Shown here: piece after piece, positions 1 through 6,801 of the stretch
How positions within the stretch are numbered: the first letter of the stretch is position 1
How the letters are laid out: each line of letters opens with the position of its first letter
The notes under the pieces: generated by a model
Databases searched by the model: none
What the model saw: the letters and a program-made list of their open reading frames with translations, nothing else
What the model was told of the DNA's origin: nothing
Translations under genes and position numbers: made by a program
Assembly: GCA_027063545.1 (NCBI GenBank)
Contig: JAMORN010000133.1
Span: forward strand, 1 to 7,397
Length of the DNA stretch: 7,397 nucleotides
From: a bacterium
Lineage (GTDB): Bacteria > JAMORN01
Reading direction: 5' to 3'

Positions 1-797
1 CCAACACCTTTTCTATTATAGATAATGAGTCTAATAATACCTATAATAATTTTACAATAGTTTATATGTACCCTGTAAGCTTTATAAAACAACTATATTA
101 TTTATTACTAAGAGAATTTAAAATTACTTTCAGAAATAAGGGGATTTTAATTTTTTGGATGCTACAGGGTATTATTATGTCTGTATTAATTGGGATTTTA
201 TATTATAATGTGGACGAATACTTTACTTTTTCTTTAGTTGTAACAATTGCATTATTTTGGATAGGGGCTAATAATGCTTTAAGAAGTATTGTAAAAGAAA
301 ACAATTTATATATAAGAGAACGGCATATAAATCTTAGTTTATTATCTTATTTATTTTCTAAAACCATTGTTTATACTATTTATACTATAATTGAAATATT
401 GATCTTTATGGTAATACTCTTTTTATTTATCGAGTTGTCTCATATAAGTACACTAATTTTATATTCCATTTTAATAGGAACTACAGGAGTATTTTTAGGA
501 CTTTTAATATCTTCTATTTTTAAAAAAGAAGAGAATACACTTATTGCATTACCTTTAGTCCTTATTCCTCAAATAATATTTTCAGGAGGGTTAATAGAGA
601 CAGATAAAATGAATGAAATATCCCAGATTATTTCTAAAATTATACCTTTAAACTATTTTTTTTATTACTTTAAAGAGTTATTAATATGGGATAATGCAAA
701 TATAAAAGGTTTTATTTATATAAATTTAGTATTCATAGTTATATTTTTTATATTTATGATATTAAGCCAATGGAGAAAGGATAAATGGAGTATTTAA
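1..797 (+). CDS. ABCG-like ABC transporter, permease domain (3' part of gene, 5' end outside window)
   Basis: This is the membrane domain of an ABC-2/ABCG-type exporter. The first in-frame ATG is at 66, but the frame is open back to the first complete codon at position 3 and nothing resembling a ribosome binding site precedes that ATG. I therefore read it as the 3' part of a longer gene, probably an ATPase-permease fusion. Counting from the Met at 66, six hydrophobic segments lie near residues 27-48, 53-72, 95-124, 129-151, 157-176 and 214-234. The stretch ENNLYIRERHINLSLLSYLF (78-97) matches the ABCG hallmark, a Glu followed by an Arg-Glu pair and then SLLSYL. The segment ending in FSGGLIE (172-178) also fits the family. 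The substrate cannot be inferred. Bacterial ABCG-like proteins of this kind often carry an N-terminal FHA domain, and the kinase gene overlapping its 3' end by 13 bases makes that arrangement plausible here. Confidence 0.82.
   Translation, partial: NTFSIIDNESNNTYNNFTIVYMYPVSFIKQLYYLLLREFKITFRNKGILIFWMLQGIIMSVLIGILYYNVDEYFTFSLVVTIALFWIGANNALRSIVKENNLYIRERHINLSLLSYLFSKTIVYTIYTIIEILIFMVILFLFIELSHISTLILYSILIGTTGVFLGLLISSIFKKEENTLIALPLVLIPQIIFSGGLIETDKMNEISQIISKIIPLNYFFYYFKELLIWDNANIKGFIYINLVFIVIFFIFMILSQWRKDKWSI
772..780 (+). promoter_or_regulatory. Ribosome binding site of the Ser/Thr kinase gene
   Basis: The sequence GGAGAAAGG lies inside the end of the transporter gene. Its GGAG core ends nine bases before the ATG at 785. 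This supports that start despite the 13-base overlap with the upstream gene. Confidence 0.7.
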
Positions 798-2236
798 ATA
801 AATTATCTCCAGAGTTTAAAAAATTTTTAGAGTCTAAGTATGAGATAATTGAAGAAGTCGGCTCTGGAGGGATGGGTTTTGTTATTAAAGTAAGAAATAA
901 AAAGCTAGATAGATTAGAAGCAATTAAAATTCTTTATCCAACTGTTTTATTAAATGAACATTTAACTCGTTTTGAACAAGAAGCTTATATAATAGCTCAG
1001 CTTGACCATCCTAATATTGTTACAATATATTCTTATGATAATTTTGATGAATTAAGATATATTGTAATGCAATACTTACCAGGTGGAAGTTTAGATAATT
1101 TATTAAAAGAGAAAGGAAGATTATCTGAAGAAGAAGCAATAAAAATTACAATAGATATACTTTCAGGTTTAGATTATGCCCATTCAAAAAATATAATACA
1201 TAGGGATATAAAACCCTCAAATATTCTTTTTGATTCTTTAAATAGAGCAGTTATTACAGATTTTGGTATAGCAAAGATAATAAATGATGATTCTAGATTA
1301 ACTAAAACAGGAGAGTTTGTCGGAACTCCAGAGTTTGTTTCGCCAGAACAGGCTCAAGGAGAGAAAGGGGATCAACAAAGTGATTTATATTCTGTAGGAA
1401 TTTTGTTGTATTATATGGTGACTGGTAGATTACCATTTTATGGTGATAATCCAATGAGTATATTACATAAACATATATATGAAGAACCTAAACCTCCTTC
1501 AGAGATTGTACCTGTTAGTATAGAACTTGAGAATATTATATTTAAGGCTTTAGAGAAGGATAAAAAAAATAGATATTTATCAGCCCAAGAATTTATAAAT
1601 GATTTACGTATGATTGAAAATATGACTAAAGTATCAAACACTATTACTTCAAATGCTATATATATATCAGATTATAAAGAAAAATCATACTGGAATCGTG
1701 TTTTTTTTCTTTTATTTATTTTTTTTATTGTTCTTTTGATTTTTTTTGGATATAAATATTATGTGAATAGCTATAAAGGAGAGCATAAAATAAAAGAGGT
1801 AATTATAACAGCTTCAAGTTATGATATTGAAAAAAATGGAGTTTCATATTCTCCTAGTAATGTATATGATGGCAAAAGAGAAACTGCATGGGCAGAGGGA
1901 GTTGAAGGAGATGGAATTGGCGAATATTTAATTTTTAAGTTTAAATACCCTGTATATGTGACAAAAATAGGAGTAATTCCAGGATATGATAAAAAAATGG
2001 ATGATAAGTTTGGAGATAGATGGTATAAGAATCCAAGAATAAAAAAAGCAAAGTTAGTTTTTTCAGATGGATCATTTATGATATTAAATTTAAGAGATTC
2101 AAGGGAAATGCAGTATTTTAAAATTAATAAAACGACCAAGTATATTAAATTTATAATATTAGATGTTTATAAATCACAAAAATGGCATGATACATCTATT
2201 TCAGAAATTGAGATATGGGGGATAAAAGCGCAATGA
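785..2236 (+). CDS. PknB-type transmembrane Ser/Thr protein kinase with discoidin-like extracytoplasmic domain
   Basis: This is a eukaryotic-type Ser/Thr kinase of 483 residues that probably phosphorylates cytoplasmic partners in response to an external signal. The kinase domain spans about residues 19-275 and looks active: glycine loop GSGGMG (26-31), ATP lysine K48, helix-C glutamate E66, HRDIKPSN (139-146), DFG (159-161) and SPE (186-188). T173 and T175 sit where PknB carries its activating phosphothreonines, followed by GTPEF. One membrane segment, very rich in Phe, covers about 304-326. The outer part (327-483) resembles F5/8 type C or NADase-type glycan-binding domains, with ITASSY near its start, SNVYDGKRETAW (358-369) and a closing ISEIEIWG (472-479). 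A sugar or cell-wall ligand is an inference; PASTA repeats are absent. The gene overlaps the transporter gene by 13 bases and the phosphatase gene by 4, so translation is probably coupled. Kinase identity is certain; the outer domain assignment is moderately sure. Confidence 0.93.
   Translation: MEYLNKLSPEFKKFLESKYEIIEEVGSGGMGFVIKVRNKKLDRLEAIKILYPTVLLNEHLTRFEQEAYIIAQLDHPNIVTIYSYDNFDELRYIVMQYLPGGSLDNLLKEKGRLSEEEAIKITIDILSGLDYAHSKNIIHRDIKPSNILFDSLNRAVITDFGIAKIINDDSRLTKTGEFVGTPEFVSPEQAQGEKGDQQSDLYSVGILLYYMVTGRLPFYGDNPMSILHKHIYEEPKPPSEIVPVSIELENIIFKALEKDKKNRYLSAQEFINDLRMIENMTKVSNTITSNAIYISDYKEKSYWNRVFFLLFIFFIVLLIFFGYKYYVNSYKGEHKIKEVIITASSYDIEKNGVSYSPSNVYDGKRETAWAEGVEGDGIGEYLIFKFKYPVYVTKIGVIPGYDKKMDDKFGDRWYKNPRIKKAKLVFSDGSFMILNLRDSREMQYFKINKTTKYIKFIILDVYKSQKWHDTSISEIEIWGIKAQ
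1701..1747 (+). repeat. Three T8 homopolymer tracts in the kinase membrane-segment codons
   Basis: Runs of eight T lie at 1701-1708, 1719-1726 and 1740-1747, encoding the Phe-rich membrane segment of the kinase. Such runs are prone to polymerase slippage. A one-base shift here would leave the kinase domain intact but remove the outer domain. The base composition of the genome and the need for Phe codons could explain them without any function. Confidence 0.5.
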
Positions 2237-2922
2237 ATGAGAAAAAGTTTTATATAGCATTTGATATTGATGGAACAATTTTTTCTTCTGAGGATATTTT
2301 ACTAGAAGCATATAAAAGAGGAATAGAGGAGTTTAATATATTAAAAGGGTATAAATTATCTCCACCTACAAATGAAATGTTATTTTCTTTAGTAGGAAGA
2401 CCTTATAGAGAAATTTTTAAAACATTATATCCTCAACTTAAAGAGGAAGATTTAGAAGATTTTGGTTTTTATATAAGAAAGTATTTAAATTCTTTAGTAA
2501 GAGAGGGTAAGGGACTATGGTATGATGGAATATGTGAGACTATAAAAGAGTTAAAAAATAGAGGCAATTTAATATTGGTAGCTTCAAATGGTAATGAGAC
2601 TTATATAAAAAGTGTTTTAGAAACAAAGGATATATTGGATTTTTTCGAACCAATAATAACATTAGATTTTAATAGAATAAATACAAAAGGTGATATTCTT
2701 TTAGAATATATTAATAAATATGATATTGATCCTAAAAGATTAATAATGGTAGGAGATAGAAAATCTGATATAGACGCAGCTAAAACAGCAGGATGTTGGT
2801 TTGTTGGAACATTATATGGGCATGGAGAAATAGAAGAGATAAGCCAAGCAGATTTTTTAATAAATTCTCCAAGAGAGTTATTAGATATTATAGATGATAT
2901 ACTACATTATGAAAAAGTATAA
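2233..2922 (+). CDS. HAD-superfamily hydrolase, phosphoglycolate phosphatase-like
   Basis: This is a cytoplasmic phosphatase of 229 residues in the Gph/PpaX/beta-phosphoglucomutase branch of the HAD superfamily. All four HAD motifs are present: FDIDGTIF with nucleophile D11 and acid/base D13, the Ser of LVASNGNE (S118), the motif III lysine in NTKGD (K152), and GDRKSDIDAAKTAG with D175 and D179. The segment between motifs I and II is the size of an alpha-helical C1 cap. The length matches phosphoglycolate phosphatases, but substrate specificity cannot be read from sequence; pyrophosphatase or sugar-phosphate activity is equally possible. I chose the ATG at 2233 because it overlaps the kinase stop as ATGA and gives the usual short N-terminus before motif I. 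An in-frame ATG at 2215 adds six residues and has no better ribosome binding site. G-rich sequence at 2217-2222 may assist initiation. Confidence 0.88.
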   Translation: MNEKKFYIAFDIDGTIFSSEDILLEAYKRGIEEFNILKGYKLSPPTNEMLFSLVGRPYREIFKTLYPQLKEEDLEDFGFYIRKYLNSLVREGKGLWYDGICETIKELKNRGNLILVASNGNETYIKSVLETKDILDFFEPIITLDFNRINTKGDILLEYINKYDIDPKRLIMVGDRKSDIDAAKTAGCWFVGTLYGHGEIEEISQADFLINSPRELLDIIDDILHYEKV

Positions 2923-3277
2923 TTTACGTTTTATAGGCTCTAATATTGAAAAATATTGCATTGATTATTTAAAAAATATAGGTTATGAGATAATAACACA
3001 AAATTATAGATCTAAAGTAGGAGAGATAGATATAATTGCAAAAGATAAAGATCAATATGTATTTATAGAAGTTAAATATATAGCAGATAATAAATATTAT
3101 AATATTAGAAAAAAAATCTCAAATAACAAAATTTATAGAATATATAAAACAGCTTTAGTATTTTTAAAAGAACATAAAATAGATATAGACAAAGTTAAAC
3201 TGAGAATAGATGCTATATTTGTTGATAAAAATTTTAATATAAATTATATAAAAAATATCTTTCAGGAGTCAAACTAG
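2909..3277 (+). CDS. YraN/UPF0102 family protein, nuclease-like fold
   Basis: This 122-residue protein belongs to the YraN (UPF0102) family, whose fold is that of PD-(D/E)XK-type endonucleases but whose cellular role is not settled. The family signature is clear: QNYRSKVGEIDIIAKDKDQY followed by VFIEVKY, giving candidate catalytic residues E39, D41, E54 and K56. LRIDAIFVD (98-106) matches the later conserved Arg-x-Asp block. The N-terminus is less typical, since the usual Gly-x-x-Gly-Glu start is only partly kept. The start is uncertain. The ATG at 2909 gives the normal family length. One at 2894 would add five residues. Neither has a good ribosome binding site, and both lie inside the end of the phosphatase gene, so translation is probably coupled to it. 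No restriction or mobile-element context surrounds it. Confidence 0.85.
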   Translation: MKKYNLRFIGSNIEKYCIDYLKNIGYEIITQNYRSKVGEIDIIAKDKDQYVFIEVKYIADNKYYNIRKKISNNKIYRIYKTALVFLKEHKIDIDKVKLRIDAIFVDKNFNINYIKNIFQESN

Positions 3278-3295
3278 AAAAAAATAGGTAAAATT

Positions 3296-4261
3296 ATGAT
3301 AGATCCAATATCAGAATTCCATGAAGGAAAGGTAATTTCAAAACAATTTCAGCTTGTATCTATAGATGAGAGAATTGCTTCAACAGGTAGTAAGTACTAT
3401 ATTTTTCATTTAAAAGATGATACTGGAAAAATCTCAGGTTTTTATTTTCAATCTATAGATAAAGAGGTTTTTGAAAAATTAAAAAATGTAAATATTGTAT
3501 TTATTGAGGGTATTGTTGAAAAAGATAAGAATTCGGAATTAGTAATAAAGATTACCCATTTTAAAGGGATAGATAAAAAAGAAGATATAAGGAAAGAAGA
3601 TATTTTTAAAAGAGAAGATAATATTGAAGTTTATTGGAAAGAATTGGAAAAGTTAATAGATTTAGTTGATGATGGAGAAATAAAAAAGCTTTTAACAATA
3701 ATTTTTTCCCATGAAAAAATTAGAGAGCGATATAGTGAATATCCTGCTGCGAAAAGTGTTCATCATATTAAATTAGGGGGACTTTTAAGACACACAATAG
3801 AGGTTGCTAAAATTGCCTATAATATCTATAAAGTTTTTCCTGACAAATTAGATAAAAGTTTATTAATTGCAGGAGCTTTACTTCATGATTTGGGAAAAAT
3901 AGAGGAATATGAGGTTTATTATGATAGAGAAATTACCGATAGAGGACGTTTTTTAGGTCATATAATAATGGGTGTTATGAGGGTAAGGGATGTTATAAAA
4001 AAAATAGGCGATTTTTCTCCCAAAAAGGCAGTTTTATTGGAGCATATAATATTAAGTCATCATGGAAGATTAGAGTACAATTCCCCTGTTGTACCTTTAA
4101 TTCCAGAGGCTTTTATTATTCATTATGCTGATGAGATATCGACAAAATTAGATATTTTTGATATCCAAAAGGAAAAAAATAATAAGGAAGAAAATTGGTC
4201 AAATTATGTAAGAAGTATAGAAAGAAAGTTATATATAGGTGACTATAATGATTTAAAATAA
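3296..4261 (+). CDS. YhaM-like 3'-5' exoribonuclease (OB-fold plus HD domain)
   Basis: This 321-residue cytoplasmic protein has the layout of YhaM/CBF1-type 3'-5' exoribonucleases, which degrade RNA and can act on single-stranded DNA. An OB-fold nucleic-acid-binding domain occupies about residues 10-92, and a metal-dependent HD hydrolase domain about 150-290. Likely metal ligands and conserved positions are H156/H157 (SVHHIKLGGLLRHT, with H166), the HD pair H197-D198 in ALLHDLGKIEEYE, H222, H250, H255/H256 in LSHHG, and D279 in HYADE. The length fits YhaM from Bacillus. An AGGT at 3286-3289 lies six bases before the ATG, and the gap from the previous gene is 18 bases. A phosphohydrolase acting on nucleotides is the alternative for HD proteins, but the OB-fold and the LGGLLRHT context favour RNA decay. 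Confidence 0.88.
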   Translation: MIDPISEFHEGKVISKQFQLVSIDERIASTGSKYYIFHLKDDTGKISGFYFQSIDKEVFEKLKNVNIVFIEGIVEKDKNSELVIKITHFKGIDKKEDIRKEDIFKREDNIEVYWKELEKLIDLVDDGEIKKLLTIIFSHEKIRERYSEYPAAKSVHHIKLGGLLRHTIEVAKIAYNIYKVFPDKLDKSLLIAGALLHDLGKIEEYEVYYDREITDRGRFLGHIIMGVMRVRDVIKKIGDFSPKKAVLLEHIILSHHGRLEYNSPVVPLIPEAFIIHYADEISTKLDIFDIQKEKNNKEENWSNYVRSIERKLYIGDYNDLK

Positions 4262-4282
4262 ATTGGAGAATTGTATAAAAAA

Positions 4283-4289
4283 GAGAGGT
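4283..4289 (+). promoter_or_regulatory. Ribosome binding site of rex
   Basis: GAGAGGT ends six bases before the ATG at 4296. It is a good match to the Shine-Dalgarno sequence and fixes the Rex start. The 34-base gap in which it lies shows no Rex-type palindromic operator. Confidence 0.6.
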
Positions 4290-4295
4290 TAATAA

Positions 4296-4955
4296 ATGGA
4301 TAATAAAGAAAATTTTAAAGCAAATATAGTTTCAAAAAAGATTGTAGAAAGATTAACTATATATAAAAGAGAAATTGAAAAATTAATAAAAGAAGGTAAA
4401 GAGACAATATTCTCTTACGAATTAGAAAAAATAACAGGTATACCTGCTACAACAATAAGAAAGGATTTTTCAATACTTGGAGTAAAATTAGGACATGTAA
4501 AATATGGATATAATTTAATCTATTTAAAAAGAGTATTTGATGAAATTTTAGGAGTAAAAAAGCCGTGGAATATAGCAATTGTTGGTATAGGGAATTTAGG
4601 AAGGGCTTTAATGGGTTATACTGGATTTGAAAAAAGAAATTTTAATGTTATTTGTGGATTTGATATAGATGAAAAGGTGGTTGGTACTAAATATAATAAT
4701 AAACCAATCTTTCATCTTAATGAAGCCCCTCAAATTTTAAAAGAGTATGATATACATATAATAGTTTTAACTGTACCATCAGAGGTTACTGAAAGTGTTT
4801 TTAAGTATTTTTATGATTTAGGTATTAGAGCCTTTTTAAATTTAACACCTGTTATAATAAATTGCTCTTCATGTGTTTATGTGGAGAATGTAGATTTAAC
4901 TTCTCCTTTAGAGAAGTTAACATATTATGTTGATAAAAATATTTGTAATTCATAG
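4296..4955 (+). CDS. rex: Redox-sensing transcriptional repressor, Rex family (divergent)
   Basis: Rex repressors bind operators when NADH/NAD+ is low and release them when NADH binds, which controls fermentation and respiration genes. This 219-residue protein has the two expected parts. A winged-helix domain lies at about 12-82, with recognition segment IPATTIRKDFSILG (49-62). A Rossmann domain follows the linker ILGVKKPWNIAIVG, with GIGNLG (97-102) and an acidic residue ending the second strand in GFDID (D123), consistent with NAD(H) rather than NADP(H). LNLTP (181-185) and VENVDLTSPLEKLTYYV (196-212) fit the Rex C-terminal region that closes the dimer. Two things are odd. The wing after the recognition helix reads GVKLGHVKYGY instead of the usual GxxGKRGxGY and is about one residue longer. 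A CxxC pair (C190, C193) replaces the usual VPxx turn. Its targets are unknown, and no operator is visible in this window. Confidence 0.9.
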   Translation: MDNKENFKANIVSKKIVERLTIYKREIEKLIKEGKETIFSYELEKITGIPATTIRKDFSILGVKLGHVKYGYNLIYLKRVFDEILGVKKPWNIAIVGIGNLGRALMGYTGFEKRNFNVICGFDIDEKVVGTKYNNKPIFHLNEAPQILKEYDIHIIVLTVPSEVTESVFKYFYDLGIRAFLNLTPVIINCSSCVYVENVDLTSPLEKLTYYVDKNICNS

Positions 4956-4967
4956 CAAATTATATAA

Positions 4968-4973
4968 AAGGAG
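4968..4973 (+). promoter_or_regulatory. Ribosome binding site supporting a GTG start
   Basis: A perfect AAGGAG lies six bases before the GTG at 4980. This is the main reason for accepting a non-ATG start for the small STAS-like gene. No ATG nearby offers an alternative in that frame. Confidence 0.75.
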
Positions 4974-4979
4974 AAAATA

Positions 4980-5330
4980 GTGCTTGATTTTGTAGAGTTT
5001 GAAATAGAAGAAGGAAGGTTTTATATAAAAACTCTAAGTTTAGAAAAGTTATCTACCAGTGAAGTTGACTTATTTACAGAATCTATCATTGTATATTGGA
5101 AAAAAAATGAGGATAAATATACTCATATTGTAGAAAAGTTCCCTATAATTTCGATAAAAGATTTGAAAAATCTTACATTATTTGGAGTATTATTTTTGAG
5201 ATTTGTTCTATACAAATTAAAAGAAAGTAAAATAAGTGTTCAAATCGAAATAGAAGATAAAAGTTGTTATAGTAAATTAGAAAATTTAATATTGGACCCT
5301 TATTATGATAATGTTATTATTAATGATTAA
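4980..5330 (+). CDS. Small STAS-like protein (possible degenerate anti-anti-sigma factor)
   Basis: This acidic 116-residue protein has no membrane segment. It starts with GTG behind a strong ribosome binding site. I do not recognise it with certainty. The order of predicted strands and helices resembles a STAS domain, as in SpoIIAA or RsbV. FPIISIKDLKNLTLFGVLFL (54-73) would match the strand, loop and helix where STAS proteins have vvlDLsxvxxiDSSGLxxL, and ISVQIEIED (85-93) would match the next strand. The region usually reading DSSG reads TLFG here (66-69), so the phosphorylatable serine is missing. Support from context is strong: the next gene, 33 bases on, encodes a protein with an RsbW-like ATPase domain, the usual partner of STAS proteins. 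If correct, it would bind that ATPase without being switched by phosphorylation. A fold prediction would be needed to raise confidence. Confidence 0.45.
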   Translation: MLDFVEFEIEEGRFYIKTLSLEKLSTSEVDLFTESIIVYWKKNEDKYTHIVEKFPIISIKDLKNLTLFGVLFLRFVLYKLKESKISVQIEIEDKSCYSKLENLILDPYYDNVIIND

Positions 5331-5363
5331 TGAAGTAAAATTTAAAATTAATGTAGACGTATT

Positions 5364-6785
5364 ATGAAGGAAATTGTTTTTCTGTTTTTTCTAAAGGATA
5401 AAAGTTTAGAAGCAATATTAAGAAAATTTGGTGTAAATATTATCTCTGTTTTAAATAGTAAATTTAAACTTAATTTTTTATATAGTTTAGATGAGTTTTT
5501 TAATCTAGAAATCACAGGTGATGAGTTTTTCTTTTTAATAGAAGATGAATTTTTTGAAGAGAATAGACATTTTTTTTATCATTATAAAAAAATTTTTAAC
5601 TATTGTTTTATTGTATTTCTTTCCTATTTTAGATATCAAGAATATAAAGATTTAGGCATATTCAATTATTTAATAATAAAAGATACAGAGTCAATATTAC
5701 TCCAGCAGTTATATACTGTATATAGATTGGAACAGGCAAGAATGAAGATTACATCTTTAAATATAGAATACAAAGAATTTTTTAATAATAGTTTAGAGGC
5801 TTATAAAAGAGCAATTAAATATGAATTAAGTAATATCCCTAATTATTTACATGTGGATTTTCATATAATTCATGGTAAAAATTTTCCCAACTGGCTATTT
5901 CATATAAAAGAAGATAAAAAAGAAAAAAGAACTCTTATCGTTTATATAGAAAAATTAGGAGATATGACAGTTGATAGTATAAGGGAATTATTTTTTATAT
6001 ATGGACGAGTAAGAGAAAGAGGTATAGATAAAGTAAAAGAGTTTGTTCAAGGTATATCAAAAGATGAAGAATTTGGATTTATTTTAATTGAGGTGAATAA
6101 TTTATTGAAATATAATATATCATACTACAATATATCTAAAGATAGAGTGTTTAGATATAATGATACTAAAGGGAACTATAAATATTTCCTTATAGATAAT
6201 TTTATTGGTAATAATTTTCAAATGTTAAAGTATAGAAAGAAGATTTTTTTAGAAAAGAACATAGAAAAGGTTATTTTTAGTAAGACAGAAAGGGTTATAA
6301 ATAATGATACTCTTTTCTCATTAGTTATTAAAATAACAAAAAAAGAAAAGGTATTCCATTCTACTATTAATTATAATGTGTATAATAGATTTTATTTATC
6401 AAAATTATACAGAATTATAGAAGTAAAAGATATAGAGGAAGTTATGAAAGATTTAGATAATATTGATATAAAGAATAAATTTTCCCAAAAAAAATATAAT
6501 AATTTAAAAATAGTACTTATGGAAGTTTTGAAAAATAGTATTTATCATGGTTTTGAATTTAATCCTAATTTAATGGTTTATTTATTATTATTAATAAGAA
6601 AAAATAAAGTAATTTTTATACTCGAAGATATTTCATTGAGAAAATTTAAATTTGCAAAAAAGAAAAAAGAGTTATTCTCCCTTGGCGGTAGAGGACTTTT
6701 TTTAATAGAAAAATTAAGTGATAAAATAGATGAATATAAAAATGTATATTTAAAGATAGAGTTTAATTTTGATAAAAAAAAATAG
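5364..6785 (+). CDS. REC-like / degenerate PP2C-like / RsbW-like ATPase fusion protein
   Basis: This 473-residue protein is probably cytoplasmic. The C-terminus (about 350-470) is a GHKL ATPase of the RsbW/SpoIIAB anti-sigma kinase type: N-box EVLKNSIYHG (387-396, with E387 and N391), D422 in the position of the G1 box although the following Gly is Ser424, and a clear glycine-rich box GGRGLFLIEKLSDKI (441-455). The middle (about 150-328) follows the strand order of SpoIIE/RsbU PP2C phosphatases. D165 in HVDFH and D315 in NNDTLFSLVIKI are kept, but the GDxxGHG aspartate aligns with E196 and the TDG motif is replaced by SKT (306-308). The N-terminus (1-125) resembles a receiver domain ending in FNYLIIKD (K106), without a clear acidic pocket, and a helical linker follows at about 118-155. 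The full layout matches known response-regulator/phosphatase/ATPase fusions. The ATG at 5364 has only a weak ribosome binding site; stops in the same frame separate it from the STAS-like gene. The ATPase call is firm, the other domains tentative. Confidence 0.75.
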   Translation: MKEIVFLFFLKDKSLEAILRKFGVNIISVLNSKFKLNFLYSLDEFFNLEITGDEFFFLIEDEFFEENRHFFYHYKKIFNYCFIVFLSYFRYQEYKDLGIFNYLIIKDTESILLQQLYTVYRLEQARMKITSLNIEYKEFFNNSLEAYKRAIKYELSNIPNYLHVDFHIIHGKNFPNWLFHIKEDKKEKRTLIVYIEKLGDMTVDSIRELFFIYGRVRERGIDKVKEFVQGISKDEEFGFILIEVNNLLKYNISYYNISKDRVFRYNDTKGNYKYFLIDNFIGNNFQMLKYRKKIFLEKNIEKVIFSKTERVINNDTLFSLVIKITKKEKVFHSTINYNVYNRFYLSKLYRIIEVKDIEEVMKDLDNIDIKNKFSQKKYNNLKIVLMEVLKNSIYHGFEFNPNLMVYLLLLIRKNKVIFILEDISLRKFKFAKKKKELFSLGGRGLFLIEKLSDKIDEYKNVYLKIEFNFDKKK

Positions 6786-6787
6786 AT

Positions 6788-6793
6788 AAGGAG
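6788..6793 (+). promoter_or_regulatory. Ribosome binding site of secA
   Basis: AAGGAG ends eight bases before the ATG at 6802. It favours that start over the in-frame ATG at 6808, from which it would be 14 bases away. Confidence 0.7.
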
Positions 6794-6801
6794 AGAAGAA
6801 A

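Noticed and set aside
66-68. ATG at 66 as the true start of the transporter gene
   Set aside because: No ribosome binding site precedes it, the frame is open to the window edge, and the protein begins directly with a permease region typical of the inside of ATPase-permease fusions.
1438-1641. Open frame of 67 codons on the minus strand
   Set aside because: It lies fully inside the kinase gene, whose catalytic domain is intact, and its product shows no recognisable feature.
1819-2139. Open frame of 106 codons on the minus strand
   Set aside because: It is antisense to the outer domain of the kinase. The low stop density there follows from AT-rich codon bias, and no ribosome binding site or motif supports it.
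2215-2217. ATG at 2215 as the start of the HAD phosphatase gene
   Set aside because: The ATG at 2233 overlaps the kinase stop as ATGA and gives a normal N-terminus directly before motif I; the six extra residues look unlike the family.
4262-4295. Promoter or Rex operator in the gap before rex
   Set aside because: The gap holds AT-rich sequence and a ribosome binding site only. TATA-like strings occur everywhere in this sequence and no palindrome of Rex operator type is present.
4980-6785. The STAS-like and ATPase genes as one gene split by a frameshift or nonsense mutation
   Set aside because: They share a frame, but several in-frame stops lie in the 33 bases between them and each has its own start, the first with a strong ribosome binding site. 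Separate STAS and ATPase genes are the usual arrangement.
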